Translations under genes and position numbers: made by a program | Part shown: one piece after another, positions 1-10,851 of the stretch | How the letters are laid out: each line of letters begins with the position of its first letter | Numbering within the stretch: the first letter of the stretch is position 1 | Assembly (NCBI GenBank): GCA_964560765.1 | Contig: CAZLMG010000015.1 | Coordinates: 38,085-102,084 of the forward strand | DNA from: CAZLMG01 sp964560765 | Lineage (GTDB): Bacteria; Bdellovibrionota_B; Oligoflexia; Oligoflexales; CAZLMG01 | Reading direction: 5' to 3' | DNA: 64,000 nt | The notes under the pieces: generated by a model | Database searches by the model: none | Seen by the model: the letters and a program-made list of their open reading frames with translations, nothing else | What the model was told of the DNA's origin: nothing

Positions 1-977
1 CTCAGCTTTGTGCCGAGGATAACCGGCAAGTCTTGATCTTTCAGCATATCAAAAATGTTCTGGGCGGTGATCGGACCAAGCTGGTGCTGATAGACCCAAG
101 CTGCGAAGTTCGTGACCTTGGAAACTCCAGTTTCGCAGCCGCCTGGTTGCGGGATCTGCAAATCGTTATTGCCGCGCGTCGGGTTATAGGGACAATCCGA
201 CTCAAGCGGTATGTTATAGGTAGATGGTGACCCTGGGGGGTAGCTCACGCCGTTGTGCAGGTAGCCATTGCTCTTGGCATAGCCGGTGCCGGCATTCGAG
301 CCCCCGGCCAGGGGGTCACCGCCAGTTTCCCAGTAGTCGGGCCGGCTCATATAATAGAATCGCTGCTCGGAAAGATCGATGCCGGAAAGGCTATATTTTT
401 TGATCAGTTTTGCTTCAAGTTGGCCGATACCGGCAAAGGCGGAGCAAGTGTTGCGTGCACCTTGCTGCTTGACGGTGATCTTGTCCGTGGACGACACCAC
501 AAACTGGTCAGACGTATGCGTCCAGGTGACCGTATCATCGAGAAACGAAGTTCTTACGAGTTGAGTCTCAGTAGCGGGGACCAGCTCGCTTTCATCGACG
601 AGGGAAAAGGCGCTTGGTTCGAAGCTGCGCTTGGCTCGCTGGTTGAGCAGAAGAAAACTTGCGGTCGCATCATCCGTCGATTGGGGAGTTGCTGCCGCTT
701 CCCCGTCCAACATCGCCAAGCGTAAGCGGTTGGCGGCAGCTTCCCGCTCAATGCCCAGGTTCATCCCCGCGAGCAGCGCATCGACATCAAGTCCCGAGTC
801 GTTCAGCGATGGGGCTAAATGCAGGGTGACATCGTCTCCCGGAATTTCTTTGTATTTGCCCAGGGAGGACTCATCCGAGATGTCGTTGATGGAGTCCAGG
901 AATTCGTCCATGCCTTCGCAGTGGACTTGGGTTAGGGCCAATGCCAACAGGGCGAATCGATGACAGTTTCGATACAT
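1..977 (-). CDS. Papain-like (C1A-type) cysteine peptidase, exported, 3' end beyond window edge
   Basis: The reverse strand is open from an ATG at 977 to the window edge, giving 325 codons with no stop, so the C-terminus is missing. A GAGG ribosome site lies 6 bases before the ATG. Residues 1-20 form a hydrophobic signal peptide ending in a Cys, though not a clean lipobox. The peptidase signature starts near residue 168: VKQQG (oxyanion Gln), then NTCSAFAGIGQLEA with the presumed nucleophile Cys178, then DLSEQRFYYM near 201-210, which matches the LSEQ block of papain-family enzymes. Residues 21-165 would be a propeptide or spacer. The usual CGSCWAF is changed to RNTCSAFA, so this is a divergent member. 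The catalytic His and Asn lie off the window. Likely secreted or periplasmic proteolysis; the substrate is unknown. Confidence 0.75.
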   Translation of the reverse strand, partial: MYRNCHRFALLALALTQVHCEGMDEFLDSINDISDESSLGKYKEIPGDDVTLHLAPSLNDSGLDVDALLAGMNLGIEREAAANRLRLAMLDGEAAATPQSTDDATASFLLLNQRAKRSFEPSAFSLVDESELVPATETQLVRTSFLDDTVTWTHTSDQFVVSSTDKITVKQQGARNTCSAFAGIGQLEAKLIKKYSLSGIDLSEQRFYYMSRPDYWETGGDPLAGGSNAGTGYAKSNGYLHNGVSYPPGSPSTYNIPLESDCPYNPTRGNNDLQIPQPGGCETGVSKVTNFAAWVYQHQLGPITAQNIFDMLKDQDLPVILGTKL

Positions 978-1056
978 GCAAGACCTCAATGTCAGAATGA
1001 ACTGGCTGTATTGTATGGCATGGGGGCGCCGAGTTACCAGTTGGGAAATGCGAAGA

Positions 1057-1084
1057 AGCCCCACGATCCGAAGATCGAGGGGCT
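1057..1084 (-). terminator. Hairpin terminator after the 59-residue peptide gene
   Basis: AGCCCC-T-CGATC, loop TTCG, GATCG-T-GGGGCT on the minus strand: 11 paired bases with one T-T mismatch and a stable UUCG tetraloop. It is followed by a weak T-rich stretch (TTCTTCG). It sits 22 bases after the stop of the 1106-1285 gene and before the start of the papain-like gene, so it probably separates the two transcripts. Confidence 0.55.
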
Positions 1085-1105
1085 AGCATGTCTCGCGACG
1101 GGGGT

Positions 1106-1285
1106 TTATCTGGGTCTCAGGGTGAGGGGCGTTGCCTCAACTTGATACTGTGCCAACGTCTGTGTGTTTGGTTCTTGTTGGTGCCCGGCAAAGTCTCTAG
1201 ACGCGCTCTCCCAGCTGATGTCGACGGCGCCTAAGGCGAGACTGACGAATGCAGTAACATACCAAAATACATAACATAGCTTCAT
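1106..1285 (-). CDS. Small exported peptide, 59 residues, function unknown
   Basis: ATG at 1285, stop TAA at 1106-1108, 59 residues. The start is preceded by GGAGGAGGT, a strong ribosome site although close to the ATG. The first 20 residues (MKLCYVFWYVTAFVSLALGA) form a convincing signal peptide, followed by a polar 39-residue mature part with no cysteines and a Gln/Thr-rich middle. The region before the start is AT-rich, as expected for a promoter, and the stop is followed by a UUCG hairpin. These three signals together support a real gene despite its size. No family recognised. Confidence 0.5.
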   Translation of the reverse strand: MKLCYVFWYVTAFVSLALGAVDISWESASRDFAGHQQEPNTQTLAQYQVEATPLTLRPR

Positions 1286-1438
1286 ACCTCCTCCGCTCAG
1301 CAGTGTTCAGATCGGTTTCCGTTATGATGCGATCGTCAAGATCGTTGGTGGAATGATTTCTAATGACTTTTAATGAAATTGTAAACATATTTAATATATT
1401 TTACTGAAATTGTTTATTTTTAATTAAAATCCGTCTGC

Positions 1439-1463
1439 GGCAGGCAGGCAGGCAGGCAGGCAG
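1439..1463. repeat. GGCA tetranucleotide microsatellite, six units
   Basis: Six uninterrupted copies of GGCA (1439-1462) plus one G. It lies about 150 bases upstream of the start of the 59-residue peptide gene and downstream of a decayed gene. It is not inside a recognisable reading frame. Tetranucleotide tracts of this kind are prone to slipped-strand length change. Confidence 0.85.
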
Positions 1464-1538
1464 TAAGGCAGCCAGGCCGCGACGCACCGGGCGAGGCTCC
1501 CTTTGGCGGCGCGTCTGGGCTAACCTATGAAAAGCATT

Positions 1539-1969
1539 TTAATACCGAGCGCGTATGTTATCGAAGGCAAAGCCAAAGTTTGACGTCCGTTTGCTACCGA
1601 CGACTTTGAAGGAGCGAATGTTTGCACCTGCCGAGCCGGTTGTTAGCTGCAACGTGACGAAGTCGCCGTTCTCTGTCCTTTCAAGACTGACTCCACGAAC
1701 AGAGAGCATTTGAGCGGAGGCTGTCACTTTTGCGCCCAGTGCATCGTAGGCGATGATGGACCAGCTCTCCGCCAAGTCATGATCGACGACGTCGACGCAG
1801 ATGAAGGAAGCCGGAAAGGGCAGGTTGAAGGTAACGTTCGGCGAACGACCGGATAGCCGCCCGTGCGGGAGCTGGTCGTGACACCAAAAGCTTGCAGATA
1901 GGTTGCCGGGCTCTGCTCGGGCTGGGCCAATTCAAAGTCGATGTACATTGATGATGTGTCGTTTGACAA
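1539..1969 (-). pseudogene. Frameshifted remnant of a secreted beta-sandwich domain
   Basis: Two overlapping minus-strand frames read as one protein. The upstream frame (TTG at 1969, or ATG at 1948) gives MYIDFELAQP and runs to about GGYPV. The other frame then continues with GRSPNVTFNLPFPASF and ends at 1539 with FGFAFDNIRARY. An IDFE-like opening and a GFAxDNI-like ending are typical of the extracellular beta-sandwich domains often found before surface-sorting signals. The join near 1850 needs a one-base shift, and no signal peptide precedes the first frame. A sequencing error is possible, but the missing 5' end argues for real decay. Confidence 0.5.
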
Positions 1970-1975
1970 ATGGAT

Positions 1976-2344
1976 TTATAGATTGACGATGTCTTCACCC
2001 TGAGTCAGGCAAAGCTCTTGCACGGACGACGCTTCAACAAATGGTGAATAGTAGAAGACAGTGAGCTGCATTTCATCGCTCGGTGGCAAGCCGCCCTGGA
2101 TACAGCCGCCGACATTATTTTCTTTTGGACAGGAGGTTCGCAGCAGCTTGCCGTTGTGTTTGGAGCAGTATTCTTCCGCGATTTTTTGTGTTTCGGGGAG
2201 CAGGATACCTTCGATATTGCTCCACTCGGAACAGATGCGAGAGTCTTCTTTGACCTCTTCGCAGCTCAGGGTTGCACGATCCGAACTGGATTGATTTTCG
2301 CAAAACCCCAGGTCGTCACTACCTATTATAATTAGTAATGTCAT
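1976..2344 (-). CDS. Cysteine-rich hypothetical protein, possibly decayed
   Basis: 122 residues with seven cysteines, several in blocks such as LSCEE, ICSEWS, RTSCPKE and GGCIQGG, as in small exported cysteine-rich proteins. The ATG at 2344 has no convincing ribosome site, and the N-terminus (MTLLIIIGSDD) is a poor signal peptide, so the true 5' end may be lost. The stop at 1976-1978 is in the same frame as the remnant that starts at 1969: without that stop the two would read through. The pair may therefore be one ancestral gene broken by a stop and a frameshift. The sequence is a real coding pattern, but present function is doubtful. Confidence 0.45.
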   Translation of the reverse strand: MTLLIIIGSDDLGFCENQSSSDRATLSCEEVKEDSRICSEWSNIEGILLPETQKIAEEYCSKHNGKLLRTSCPKENNVGGCIQGGLPPSDEMQLTVFYYSPFVEASSVQELCLTQGEDIVNL

Positions 2345-2522
2345 CTGGTTGCGTCGTGCACGAGCAGATGTATGGCAGCAGAAGTTAACGCGTCATCGCT
2401 ATCGCGCCAAGAGGACTAGTGTTTCTGGCCAAAAGACGGCGCCTTAATAAACTCTGTAAACATCCGATACCTTTCTTGGATTCTGCCCGATCGTCGATAT
2501 GCATTGAACGAGGAGGAGACGC

Positions 2523-3737
2523 TTGGCCGTCGTGTTAAAAGTTGCGAGTCACAAATCGCGCGACTGGAGCGTGACGCGATATCATGAATTGCGTACCGAG
2601 ATCACGACTGCAATTCAGCAAATGCATGTATCGCATCCGGAAAAGGCCGTTCTTCGCCACATTCAAGATGCAGTAGATTCAAGAGCAGAAGCAGATAGTG
2701 ACGAGATGCAGCTGGAGCGCTACATCTACGTGGTTGCGGCATTGGTTCACCATCGTCGATATGGTGGATTAAGCAAAAAGCAAGTTTCTGATCTCTATGA
2801 ACTTGGCATCGCCATTTTGCAGTTACACGGCATTCAACCGACCAATCGTTCCTTGTCATTCTTGTACAGTAATCTTCACTTGGCCATTTCGCAGGTGTAT
2901 GGCCGCGATGGGGAACATTGGGCGTCGGCCTGGTATCAGCACATGGCAGAACTGTCAGCAACGGAAGATGCTTCCAAGGGCTCCGGATTTCACGACTTGG
3001 CGTTTGCCTATCGAGCGTTGAGGCTTGGGCACATGCAAAAGGCTTTGCAGGCGTTTTCTATGGCGGAGGCTAGTGTCGGCTTGTCAGAGGATTCTCGCGC
3101 CCGTTGTCTGGTTGGAAAGGTAAAGGCATTGCGCTTATCGGGCGCGCCCCACGCAGCAGCAGATCTGGCGCGCTCCTTGCTGTCCTCTGCGCGGCTCACC
3201 CCAGACTTTGTCGCGGAATTGGAATGGGAGCAACTGAGCTGCCAGGCAACGCTTTCTGGCAGTCCCTCTGGACTGGTGATGGCGGCACGCAAAGGAAAAT
3301 CACATTACGCTGGTGTCTACGTTTTGGAGGCGTTTCTCTGGGCATCGGCGTCAACCGAAGTTCGCCTGGTTGAAAAGCTGAACTCTATGCAGAATCTGCG
3401 CCGGATCAAGGCCCTCGACGCGCCGGCGCAGGGGCAACTGTATCGCAATGCCATCACTTTTGAGCAGGCATATGAGAGCAAAGTGCCTTATCACATTCGT
3501 CTGCTGCATGTTGGTGAAATCATCAATGAGATGGCGAGGCTGGCGAGCATCGATTACGAACTTCTGACGTGGCTTTGCGCTGCTCGCTTGCTGGCTCGTA
3601 ATTCAACGCATCGGCTCGCATCTTTGGCTGTTGCCGAGTATGAAGCGCTGTCACTGCGACTTTCCAGTGGAAAAACTCACGATGTCTTGGGCATTGCTGA
3701 CGATCTACTGGGCAAAGCCTGGTACCGAGCCTCATAG
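2523..3737 (+). CDS. Alpha-helical repeat (TPR-like) protein, unknown function
   Basis: 404 residues from a TTG start preceded by GAGGAGGA six bases away, which fixes this start. No signal peptide or membrane segment, so probably cytoplasmic. The sequence is almost all helical, with pairs of amphipathic helices typical of TPR or Sel1-like scaffolds, for example FHDLAFAYRALRLGHMQKAL around residues 157-176. No catalytic motif seen. It is isolated: the 180 bases before it carry no gene and the next gene is convergent. Probably a protein-protein interaction module; partner unknown. Confidence 0.7.
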   Translation: MAVVLKVASHKSRDWSVTRYHELRTEITTAIQQMHVSHPEKAVLRHIQDAVDSRAEADSDEMQLERYIYVVAALVHHRRYGGLSKKQVSDLYELGIAILQLHGIQPTNRSLSFLYSNLHLAISQVYGRDGEHWASAWYQHMAELSATEDASKGSGFHDLAFAYRALRLGHMQKALQAFSMAEASVGLSEDSRARCLVGKVKALRLSGAPHAAADLARSLLSSARLTPDFVAELEWEQLSCQATLSGSPSGLVMAARKGKSHYAGVYVLEAFLWASASTEVRLVEKLNSMQNLRRIKALDAPAQGQLYRNAITFEQAYESKVPYHIRLLHVGEIINEMARLASIDYELLTWLCAARLLARNSTHRLASLAVAEYEALSLRLSSGKTHDVLGIADDLLGKAWYRAS

Positions 3738-3883
3738 ACAATCTAGAGATCTCTCATCAAACAGTCGCAGCTTTTGAGCGAGTTCGGAAAAGGACTGATA
3801 CCCGTCAGAAAGTCCTGGCTGGACGCCATTTTTGTTGCAGTTGCAGCCAGACGTCGTTCACGGACCTGAAACCGGAACACGCC

Positions 3884-6049
3884 CTAATTGGTTGCACCTC
3901 TGGTGGACAGGCGTTTCGACTGGCTCATAGCCAGCTGACAGGCGCTGTCTAGTTCTGGCGTCAGCGGAGCAAATTGCAGTTCTTGCAGTCTGGACCGTTC
4001 ATAGTCGCTATCGGAGATGAAGTGGCTATCACGCATGGCGCGCAGGCGACTGTATAGTAGTTTGCGAGAATCCTTAGTTAGGCGTCCATGGCAGATGTGT
4101 CGAAAGCGCGACTTTGGACTCGGCAGCAGCGAGGCTAAGTAGGTCGATTCCAGGGCGTTCAACTCATGCGGAGCCTTGCCAAAGTAAAGGTGCGCGGCTC
4201 GGCGGAGGCCGTATATCTGTGGGCCAAATTCGATGATGTTCAAATAGATTTCCATGATCCGTTCTTTACTAAGAAGGCGCTCCAGGTGATGCGTGAGTAT
4301 CGCCTCTTGCAATTTGCGCGAGAGGGAGCGTTCTCCTGATAGAAAGAGATTCTTCGCAGTCTGCATGGAGATTGTAGAGCCACCAAGGACAACGGCGCCA
4401 GTCACTAGATTTTGTCGCAAGGCCTCCGTCATTTGCCCAAAGACAAAGCCGTTGTGGCGCCAAAACCCGTGATCTTCAGACACGACAACGGCGGCGATCA
4501 TGCTGGGCGCTATACCTGGAAGGGCTACGAAATGCTGACCCTGTTCACCTGGACGTAGACTCAACGTATAGGACCCGTCGGAGCGGCGGCGCAAGGCCCG
4601 CGTCGATTGCAGACGCGTTGGTGAAAACTCTTCGGGCGCATCGGCCATGGAGCAGCGAAAGTACATATCTGGAGATGGGATTCGCAGCGAGGACCAATCT
4701 CCCGCCTGCATGGAGGTTCGCCAGTGTCCGCCGAAGGTGCCCTCCCAGCGCACGTCTTGGAGTCCTGTCATCATGGATTTGGGCAACGAATGCAGCGCCG
4801 CGCAAGGCGTTTCTGGGACGAGCAAAGAGAGCTCCAGGGGCGCACCCACACCTAGGCCACCGGTCGCTCGCAATCTTGCTTGCAGCGGCGTAGCCCCAGT
4901 ATTCTGTTTCGAGTCTTTTCTATCTAAGGCCCATTGGCTGCCAGCTTCAAATCTCCACTGGCCACTCTCCTGACGAAGGCGTACCTGCATTTTTCCATGG
5001 ACGCTGACGGGACCAGTGACGTCGCTGGCTACAAGGGGCAGGTTGAGGCTCAGGTCTCGCAGCGTCAACCGACCATCTACCAGCCAACCTGTACCTTCTC
5101 GCCGTACTTTTATGCGACTATTAATGCGGGCTGCATAGCTTTGCAGGCGCTCGCGCCAAGGCGAAGCAAATAAGGCATGAAGTGGTTCAGCGCCAATGGC
5201 TAGCTCAGCGCTCTCGCCCATGGGATCGACGGTGCCTTTGAGTTGGACTGTCGTTCGATCGTTTGCATCTTGTAGCGTCGCGTTGAGCAACCAATGGCTC
5301 TGTTTGGGATCCCAACGGGCCATCCACTGAGAGCGTTGCGCGGTGATGCCAAATCCGGGAAGGCTGATCTTGCCTTTGCCCTTGAACAAGCCCTGACGTC
5401 CATCCCAAGTGGCGTTACAGGACTCACAGTCGGCGAGGACCTCACCTTTCTCATCAGCAAGGCGAACGTCAACATCCCGCAGTCGCAGGGCGCCAAAGTC
5501 GGCAAATGGTCCGCCAGCTTCGAGTTCAACAGAACTTTCGCCATCAGGCGGCTTTGTGACAGGCGTCGCACCCTCGTTTGTGGCCTCGTTGATGCTAACG
5601 GCTTGGTTCATTTGGAGAGCCCACTGCTGCAGCTGCGGCACGCTCAAATTGATTCTGGCTGAGATAATCTTGGTGGTGTGGGGGCGTCCAAAATTTGGCG
5701 ACAGGGGATTCATGTGTAGGTTGATGGCGACTTCGCGAAAAGAAAAGGCACCAGGTTCGCCAACGGCAACGCCAAAGATCTGAGCCGTACCAAAGCCAAA
5801 ATTCAAGCGATCAGCGCTAATGGGCATGCCCAGCAGTGCTTCCGCGCGCGCCACGGTCCCGCCAAGTTTGGCGTGCAGCCGGGATTTCAGCCATGCGAGC
5901 CCAATGCCCATTGCGGCAAGGAAAGTCATCGCGGTCATACCGAGTATCAACCAACGTCGCCGCCACGCTTGTGGGTCGAGTAGGGTAGGTGACCGATAAC
6001 TTGGTGGCTGTCGCATGCGCAAGGATCGAAACCTCAAGCCGAACGCCAT
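3884..6049 (-). CDS. GT51 peptidoglycan glycosyltransferase with large N-terminal periplasmic region
   Basis: 721 residues. A membrane anchor spans about 33-53. Residues 55-500 are beta-rich and resemble AsmA-like or DUF3971-like periplasmic regions in style (inferred). The C-terminal 515-680 is a monofunctional GT51 transglycosylase: SEDHGFWRHNGF with catalytic Glu525, then GGSTISMQTAKNL at 556-568, then KERIMEIYLN at 595-604. No transpeptidase domain follows. It polymerises lipid II into glycan strands at the inner-membrane periplasmic face. Stand-alone GT51 enzymes are usually about 230-250 residues, so the N-terminal extension is unusual. A terminator separates it from hemJ upstream, so it probably has its own promoter in the 100-base gap. 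Confidence 0.9.
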   Translation of the reverse strand: MAFGLRFRSLRMRQPPSYRSPTLLDPQAWRRRWLILGMTAMTFLAAMGIGLAWLKSRLHAKLGGTVARAEALLGMPISADRLNFGFGTAQIFGVAVGEPGAFSFREVAINLHMNPLSPNFGRPHTTKIISARINLSVPQLQQWALQMNQAVSINEATNEGATPVTKPPDGESSVELEAGGPFADFGALRLRDVDVRLADEKGEVLADCESCNATWDGRQGLFKGKGKISLPGFGITAQRSQWMARWDPKQSHWLLNATLQDANDRTTVQLKGTVDPMGESAELAIGAEPLHALFASPWRERLQSYAARINSRIKVRREGTGWLVDGRLTLRDLSLNLPLVASDVTGPVSVHGKMQVRLRQESGQWRFEAGSQWALDRKDSKQNTGATPLQARLRATGGLGVGAPLELSLLVPETPCAALHSLPKSMMTGLQDVRWEGTFGGHWRTSMQAGDWSSLRIPSPDMYFRCSMADAPEEFSPTRLQSTRALRRRSDGSYTLSLRPGEQGQHFVALPGIAPSMIAAVVVSEDHGFWRHNGFVFGQMTEALRQNLVTGAVVLGGSTISMQTAKNLFLSGERSLSRKLQEAILTHHLERLLSKERIMEIYLNIIEFGPQIYGLRRAAHLYFGKAPHELNALESTYLASLLPSPKSRFRHICHGRLTKDSRKLLYSRLRAMRDSHFISDSDYERSRLQELQFAPLTPELDSACQLAMSQSKRLSTRGATN

Positions 6050-6116
6050 GACCCGCCGGGACCTGCTCCACTGCGGCGGCTAAGAATGGCTCGTATGACT
6101 TTAAGTGTATTCTACC

Positions 6117-6137
6117 AAGAAAGGCCCGGCGGGGCCC
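6117..6137 (-). terminator. Rho-independent terminator after leuS-hemJ
   Basis: On the minus strand GGCCC, loop CGCC, GGGCC, followed at once by TTTCTT. It begins about 15 bases after the hemJ stop, so it ends the leuS-hemJ transcript before the GT51 gene. Confidence 0.7.
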
Positions 6138-6150
6138 GATTCGCTTGATT

Positions 6151-6585
6151 CTAGAAGGGGCGGACAAAAACCAAAATGGCGATCAGGATCATGATCACGG
6201 TTGGTACTTCATTATAAAATCGCAATTTGCGTCCATATTCAGCGCCCGGTAGCTCTCTCGCAAAGCGTTTCATCAATCGGCCACCAAACACCGACCAAAG
6301 GGTAAGCAGTAGAACCAAGGCGAGCTTCGCATGCAACCAGCCGGCGCCGCGCATCAGTTCCGGACGCCAGGCAATCAGGGTAAACCCTGCGATATAGGCA
6401 ACCCCCATGGCAGGCATGACAATGAAGCGATAAAGGCGCTGGGCCATCGTTAGCAAGACTTGGCGCGTGTGAGTATTTTCCCCGCCTCGTTCGACGAGAT
6501 AAATCAAGACCCGAAAGTGATACAACACTCCTGCCATCCAGGAAATGATCGCAACCACATGTAATGCCAGCATCCATTGATACAT
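6151..6585 (-). CDS. hemJ: Protoporphyrinogen IX oxidase HemJ
   Basis: 144 residues with four predicted membrane helices (about 4-23, 52-74, 83-103, 127-143), the usual HemJ size. Conserved residues are visible: His9 in the first helix (MLALHVVAIISWMAG) and His85/Lys87 in GWLHAKLALVL, the latter matching the essential Lys of the family. HemJ oxidises protoporphyrinogen IX to protoporphyrin IX in the oxygen-linked or electron-transport-linked branch of haem synthesis, in the inner membrane. The start lies 6 bases after the leuS stop, so it is cotranscribed with leuS, and a terminator follows it. Confidence 0.9.
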   Translation of the reverse strand: MYQWMLALHVVAIISWMAGVLYHFRVLIYLVERGGENTHTRQVLLTMAQRLYRFIVMPAMGVAYIAGFTLIAWRPELMRGAGWLHAKLALVLLLTLWSVFGGRLMKRFARELPGAEYGRKLRFYNEVPTVIMILIAILVFVRPF

Positions 6586-6591
6586 ACAGGG

Positions 6592-9042
<2,451 letters not shown>

Positions 9043-9079
9043 GGATGGTAGTTCCTAAAAAAGTGCGCCATCGTACCGA

Positions 9080-9982
9080 TTACGGCAATGCTTCGACGGC
9101 TTGAGCAAATGCAGACGCACGCAGAACGTCTTCGCTATCGCAAGTTTCCAGTGTGCACGGCTTGATTCTAAAGCAATCGCCATCGAATTCGTATTCTTGG
9201 CCGCCGCGCATACTGATACCCTCCACCAACATATTTTGGGTATCAAAGACGGGCGCCCCTGAGTTGCCAGCGAAGCTATCTAAGTCGGTGGAGAAAAAAT
9301 GTTTTGGATCGTTATCGGCGACGTTACCGGCGAGGGAAACCTTGGCCGGAATTCCGTTGGGGTAACCGATCATGGCTAGACCAGCGTTGTTGCGGACGCG
9401 TCCCTGACGTCGAATGGGGAGGGGAGGTCGGCCTGTTCTTCGATCCAGCTCAACAATCGCAAAGTCAATTCCTTCCTCAGAATTGACTACTCGGGTGACT
9501 AGCCGGCTGCATTGATAAACGGCACTCTTGGGCGCGATCGTCGGGTCAGCACCCTTGCCGGCGTAAAGATAATCAAAAACTACGGATAAGCGTGAACAGT
9601 CCGAGGCACTGCGGACGCAATGGCCGGCGGTGACCATATGGCGGTCGGTCACCAAAAAGCCTGAGCAAATGGCGGCAGAAAGTTGCTGCTCGAAGCGAGT
9701 CCCCGGGCAAAGTCCATGCTTCTTTCCAAGGGGTACGCCCAAAACCGTGAAATGATCGCGCTTGGTGGCGCCTAACAGGAGGTCCGTCCGGCGAATGAAG
9801 GCACCCGTCGAGCCTGCGGCGAGGCGGAGGGCTGGTTTCACGCTCGTCGAGTAGACTTCGTGCCGGTCGTCCTGCCCATAGACACTATCCTCGACGGGGT
9901 CGGCTGCAGCGGCGAGGGCGAGGCTCATGGAAGACCATGTAACCACGCATATTGCCGATACAAAATGTCCCGCAAGCTTCAT
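9080..9982 (-). CDS. Exported trypsin-like (V8/S1B-like) serine peptidase
   Basis: 300 residues with an N-terminal signal peptide (about 1-26, ending in LALAAAA). The catalytic triad is complete: His121 in VTAGHCV, Asp173 in GIDFAIVELD and Ser241 in FAGNSGAPVF. The arrangement and the GNSGAP block fit the glutamyl-endopeptidase/V8-like group better than classical trypsin. Several Cys residues (for example 92, 106, 122 and a C-terminal cluster at 270, 276, 281) suggest disulfides in an exported protein. Probably periplasmic or secreted, with unknown substrate. The stop is followed by a T-run before leuS, so it may be partly separated from that operon. Confidence 0.88.
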   Translation of the reverse strand: MKLAGHFVSAICVVTWSSMSLALAAAADPVEDSVYGQDDRHEVYSTSVKPALRLAAGSTGAFIRRTDLLLGATKRDHFTVLGVPLGKKHGLCPGTRFEQQLSAAICSGFLVTDRHMVTAGHCVRSASDCSRLSVVFDYLYAGKGADPTIAPKSAVYQCSRLVTRVVNSEEGIDFAIVELDRRTGRPPLPIRRQGRVRNNAGLAMIGYPNGIPAKVSLAGNVADNDPKHFFSTDLDSFAGNSGAPVFDTQNMLVEGISMRGGQEYEFDGDCFRIKPCTLETCDSEDVLRASAFAQAVEALP

Positions 9983-10021
9983 GAAAATCCCGACGCGTTA
10001 CCGGTGGTTGATGAATCGGGA

Positions 10022-10050
10022 AATTAGCTTCTTTTTGTCAAGTATGTCAA
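10022..10050 (-). promoter_or_regulatory. Candidate promoter for the serine peptidase gene
   Basis: On the minus strand a perfect TTGACA (10045-10050) is followed 17 bases later by CTAATT (10022-10027), a weak -10. A second TTGACA overlaps the spacer at 10036-10041. The peptidase ATG is 40 bases further on. The duplicated -35 core may give alternative start sites. Confidence 0.4.
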
Positions 10051-10059
10051 CTGGTTGAT

Positions 10060-10851
10060 TTATTTCATCCGGTACTGGAGGTAGCTGATGAAAAAGTCGG
10101 AAATTAGGATGGTTAACATCGAGACAACCACCGCGGTTGTGGTTGCTTCGCCGACGCCGCGGGCACCGCCCCGAGCATGAAAGCCGGTGTAGCAGCCGAT
10201 CGAGGAAAGGATGAGGCCAAAGACGGCGGCCTTTTGCAGTCCTTGGATCACATGCTTGGGTTTGACGATCCAGCGGATCTTCTCAAAGAAAACGCCGACA
10301 TCGACATCATAGAAGGTGACGCCAATGAAGAAGGCAGCCGCCACTCCGCTGAGGACGAAAATGGCAGACAGCAGTGGCATCATCAACATCGTGGCGCTGA
10401 CTCGAGGCGCGATTAGATAGCTGTAGGGATTGACCGCCATAACCCGCATGGCGTCAATCTGCTCATTTACCCGCATGGTGGCGATCTCCGCCGCCATAGA
10501 AGATCCGGCTCGACCGGTCACCAGCATGGCGCCGACAACCGGCGCTAGTTCTTTCGACAGTGTAAAGCCGGCGACGGCACCAATGAGTGACTCAGCTCCG
10601 AAGATTTTGAAGATCTCGCCCAGCTGGAAGCCGAATATGGCTCCGACCATGATTCCTGCGAGCACCATGACGCCGAAACTCTTGTTGCCGACGAATTCCA
10701 TTTGTTGAATAAACAGGCGAGCTTCGACCAGAGGAAAAAAAATGCGTCGCAGTGCTGACGCGACAAACAAAACGAACCGACCGATGCCCCCAACTGGGCG
10801 CATGGCGTAGGTTCCTATCTTGGCAACGAGCTGATGGGCGGAAACGGTCAC
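10060..10851 (-). CDS. mlaE: MlaE-family lipid ABC transporter permease
   Basis: 263 residues with five or six membrane helices. Hallmarks of the MlaE/DUF140 permease family are visible: GFTLSKELAPVVGAMLVTGRAGSSMAAEIATM around 93-125 and MRVMAVNPYSYLIAPR around 135-150. In the Mla system this subunit, with the MlaF ATPase and MlaD substrate-binding protein, moves phospholipids between inner and outer membranes. No mlaF or mlaD lies in the window, so the partners must be encoded elsewhere. The GTG start overlaps the stop of the SH3 lipoprotein gene by four bases (GTGA), which indicates translational coupling. Confidence 0.92.
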   Translation of the reverse strand: MTVSAHQLVAKIGTYAMRPVGGIGRFVLFVASALRRIFFPLVEARLFIQQMEFVGNKSFGVMVLAGIMVGAIFGFQLGEIFKIFGAESLIGAVAGFTLSKELAPVVGAMLVTGRAGSSMAAEIATMRVNEQIDAMRVMAVNPYSYLIAPRVSATMLMMPLLSAIFVLSGVAAAFFIGVTFYDVDVGVFFEKIRWIVKPKHVIQGLQKAAVFGLILSSIGCYTGFHARGGARGVGEATTTAVVVSMLTILISDFFISYLQYRMK

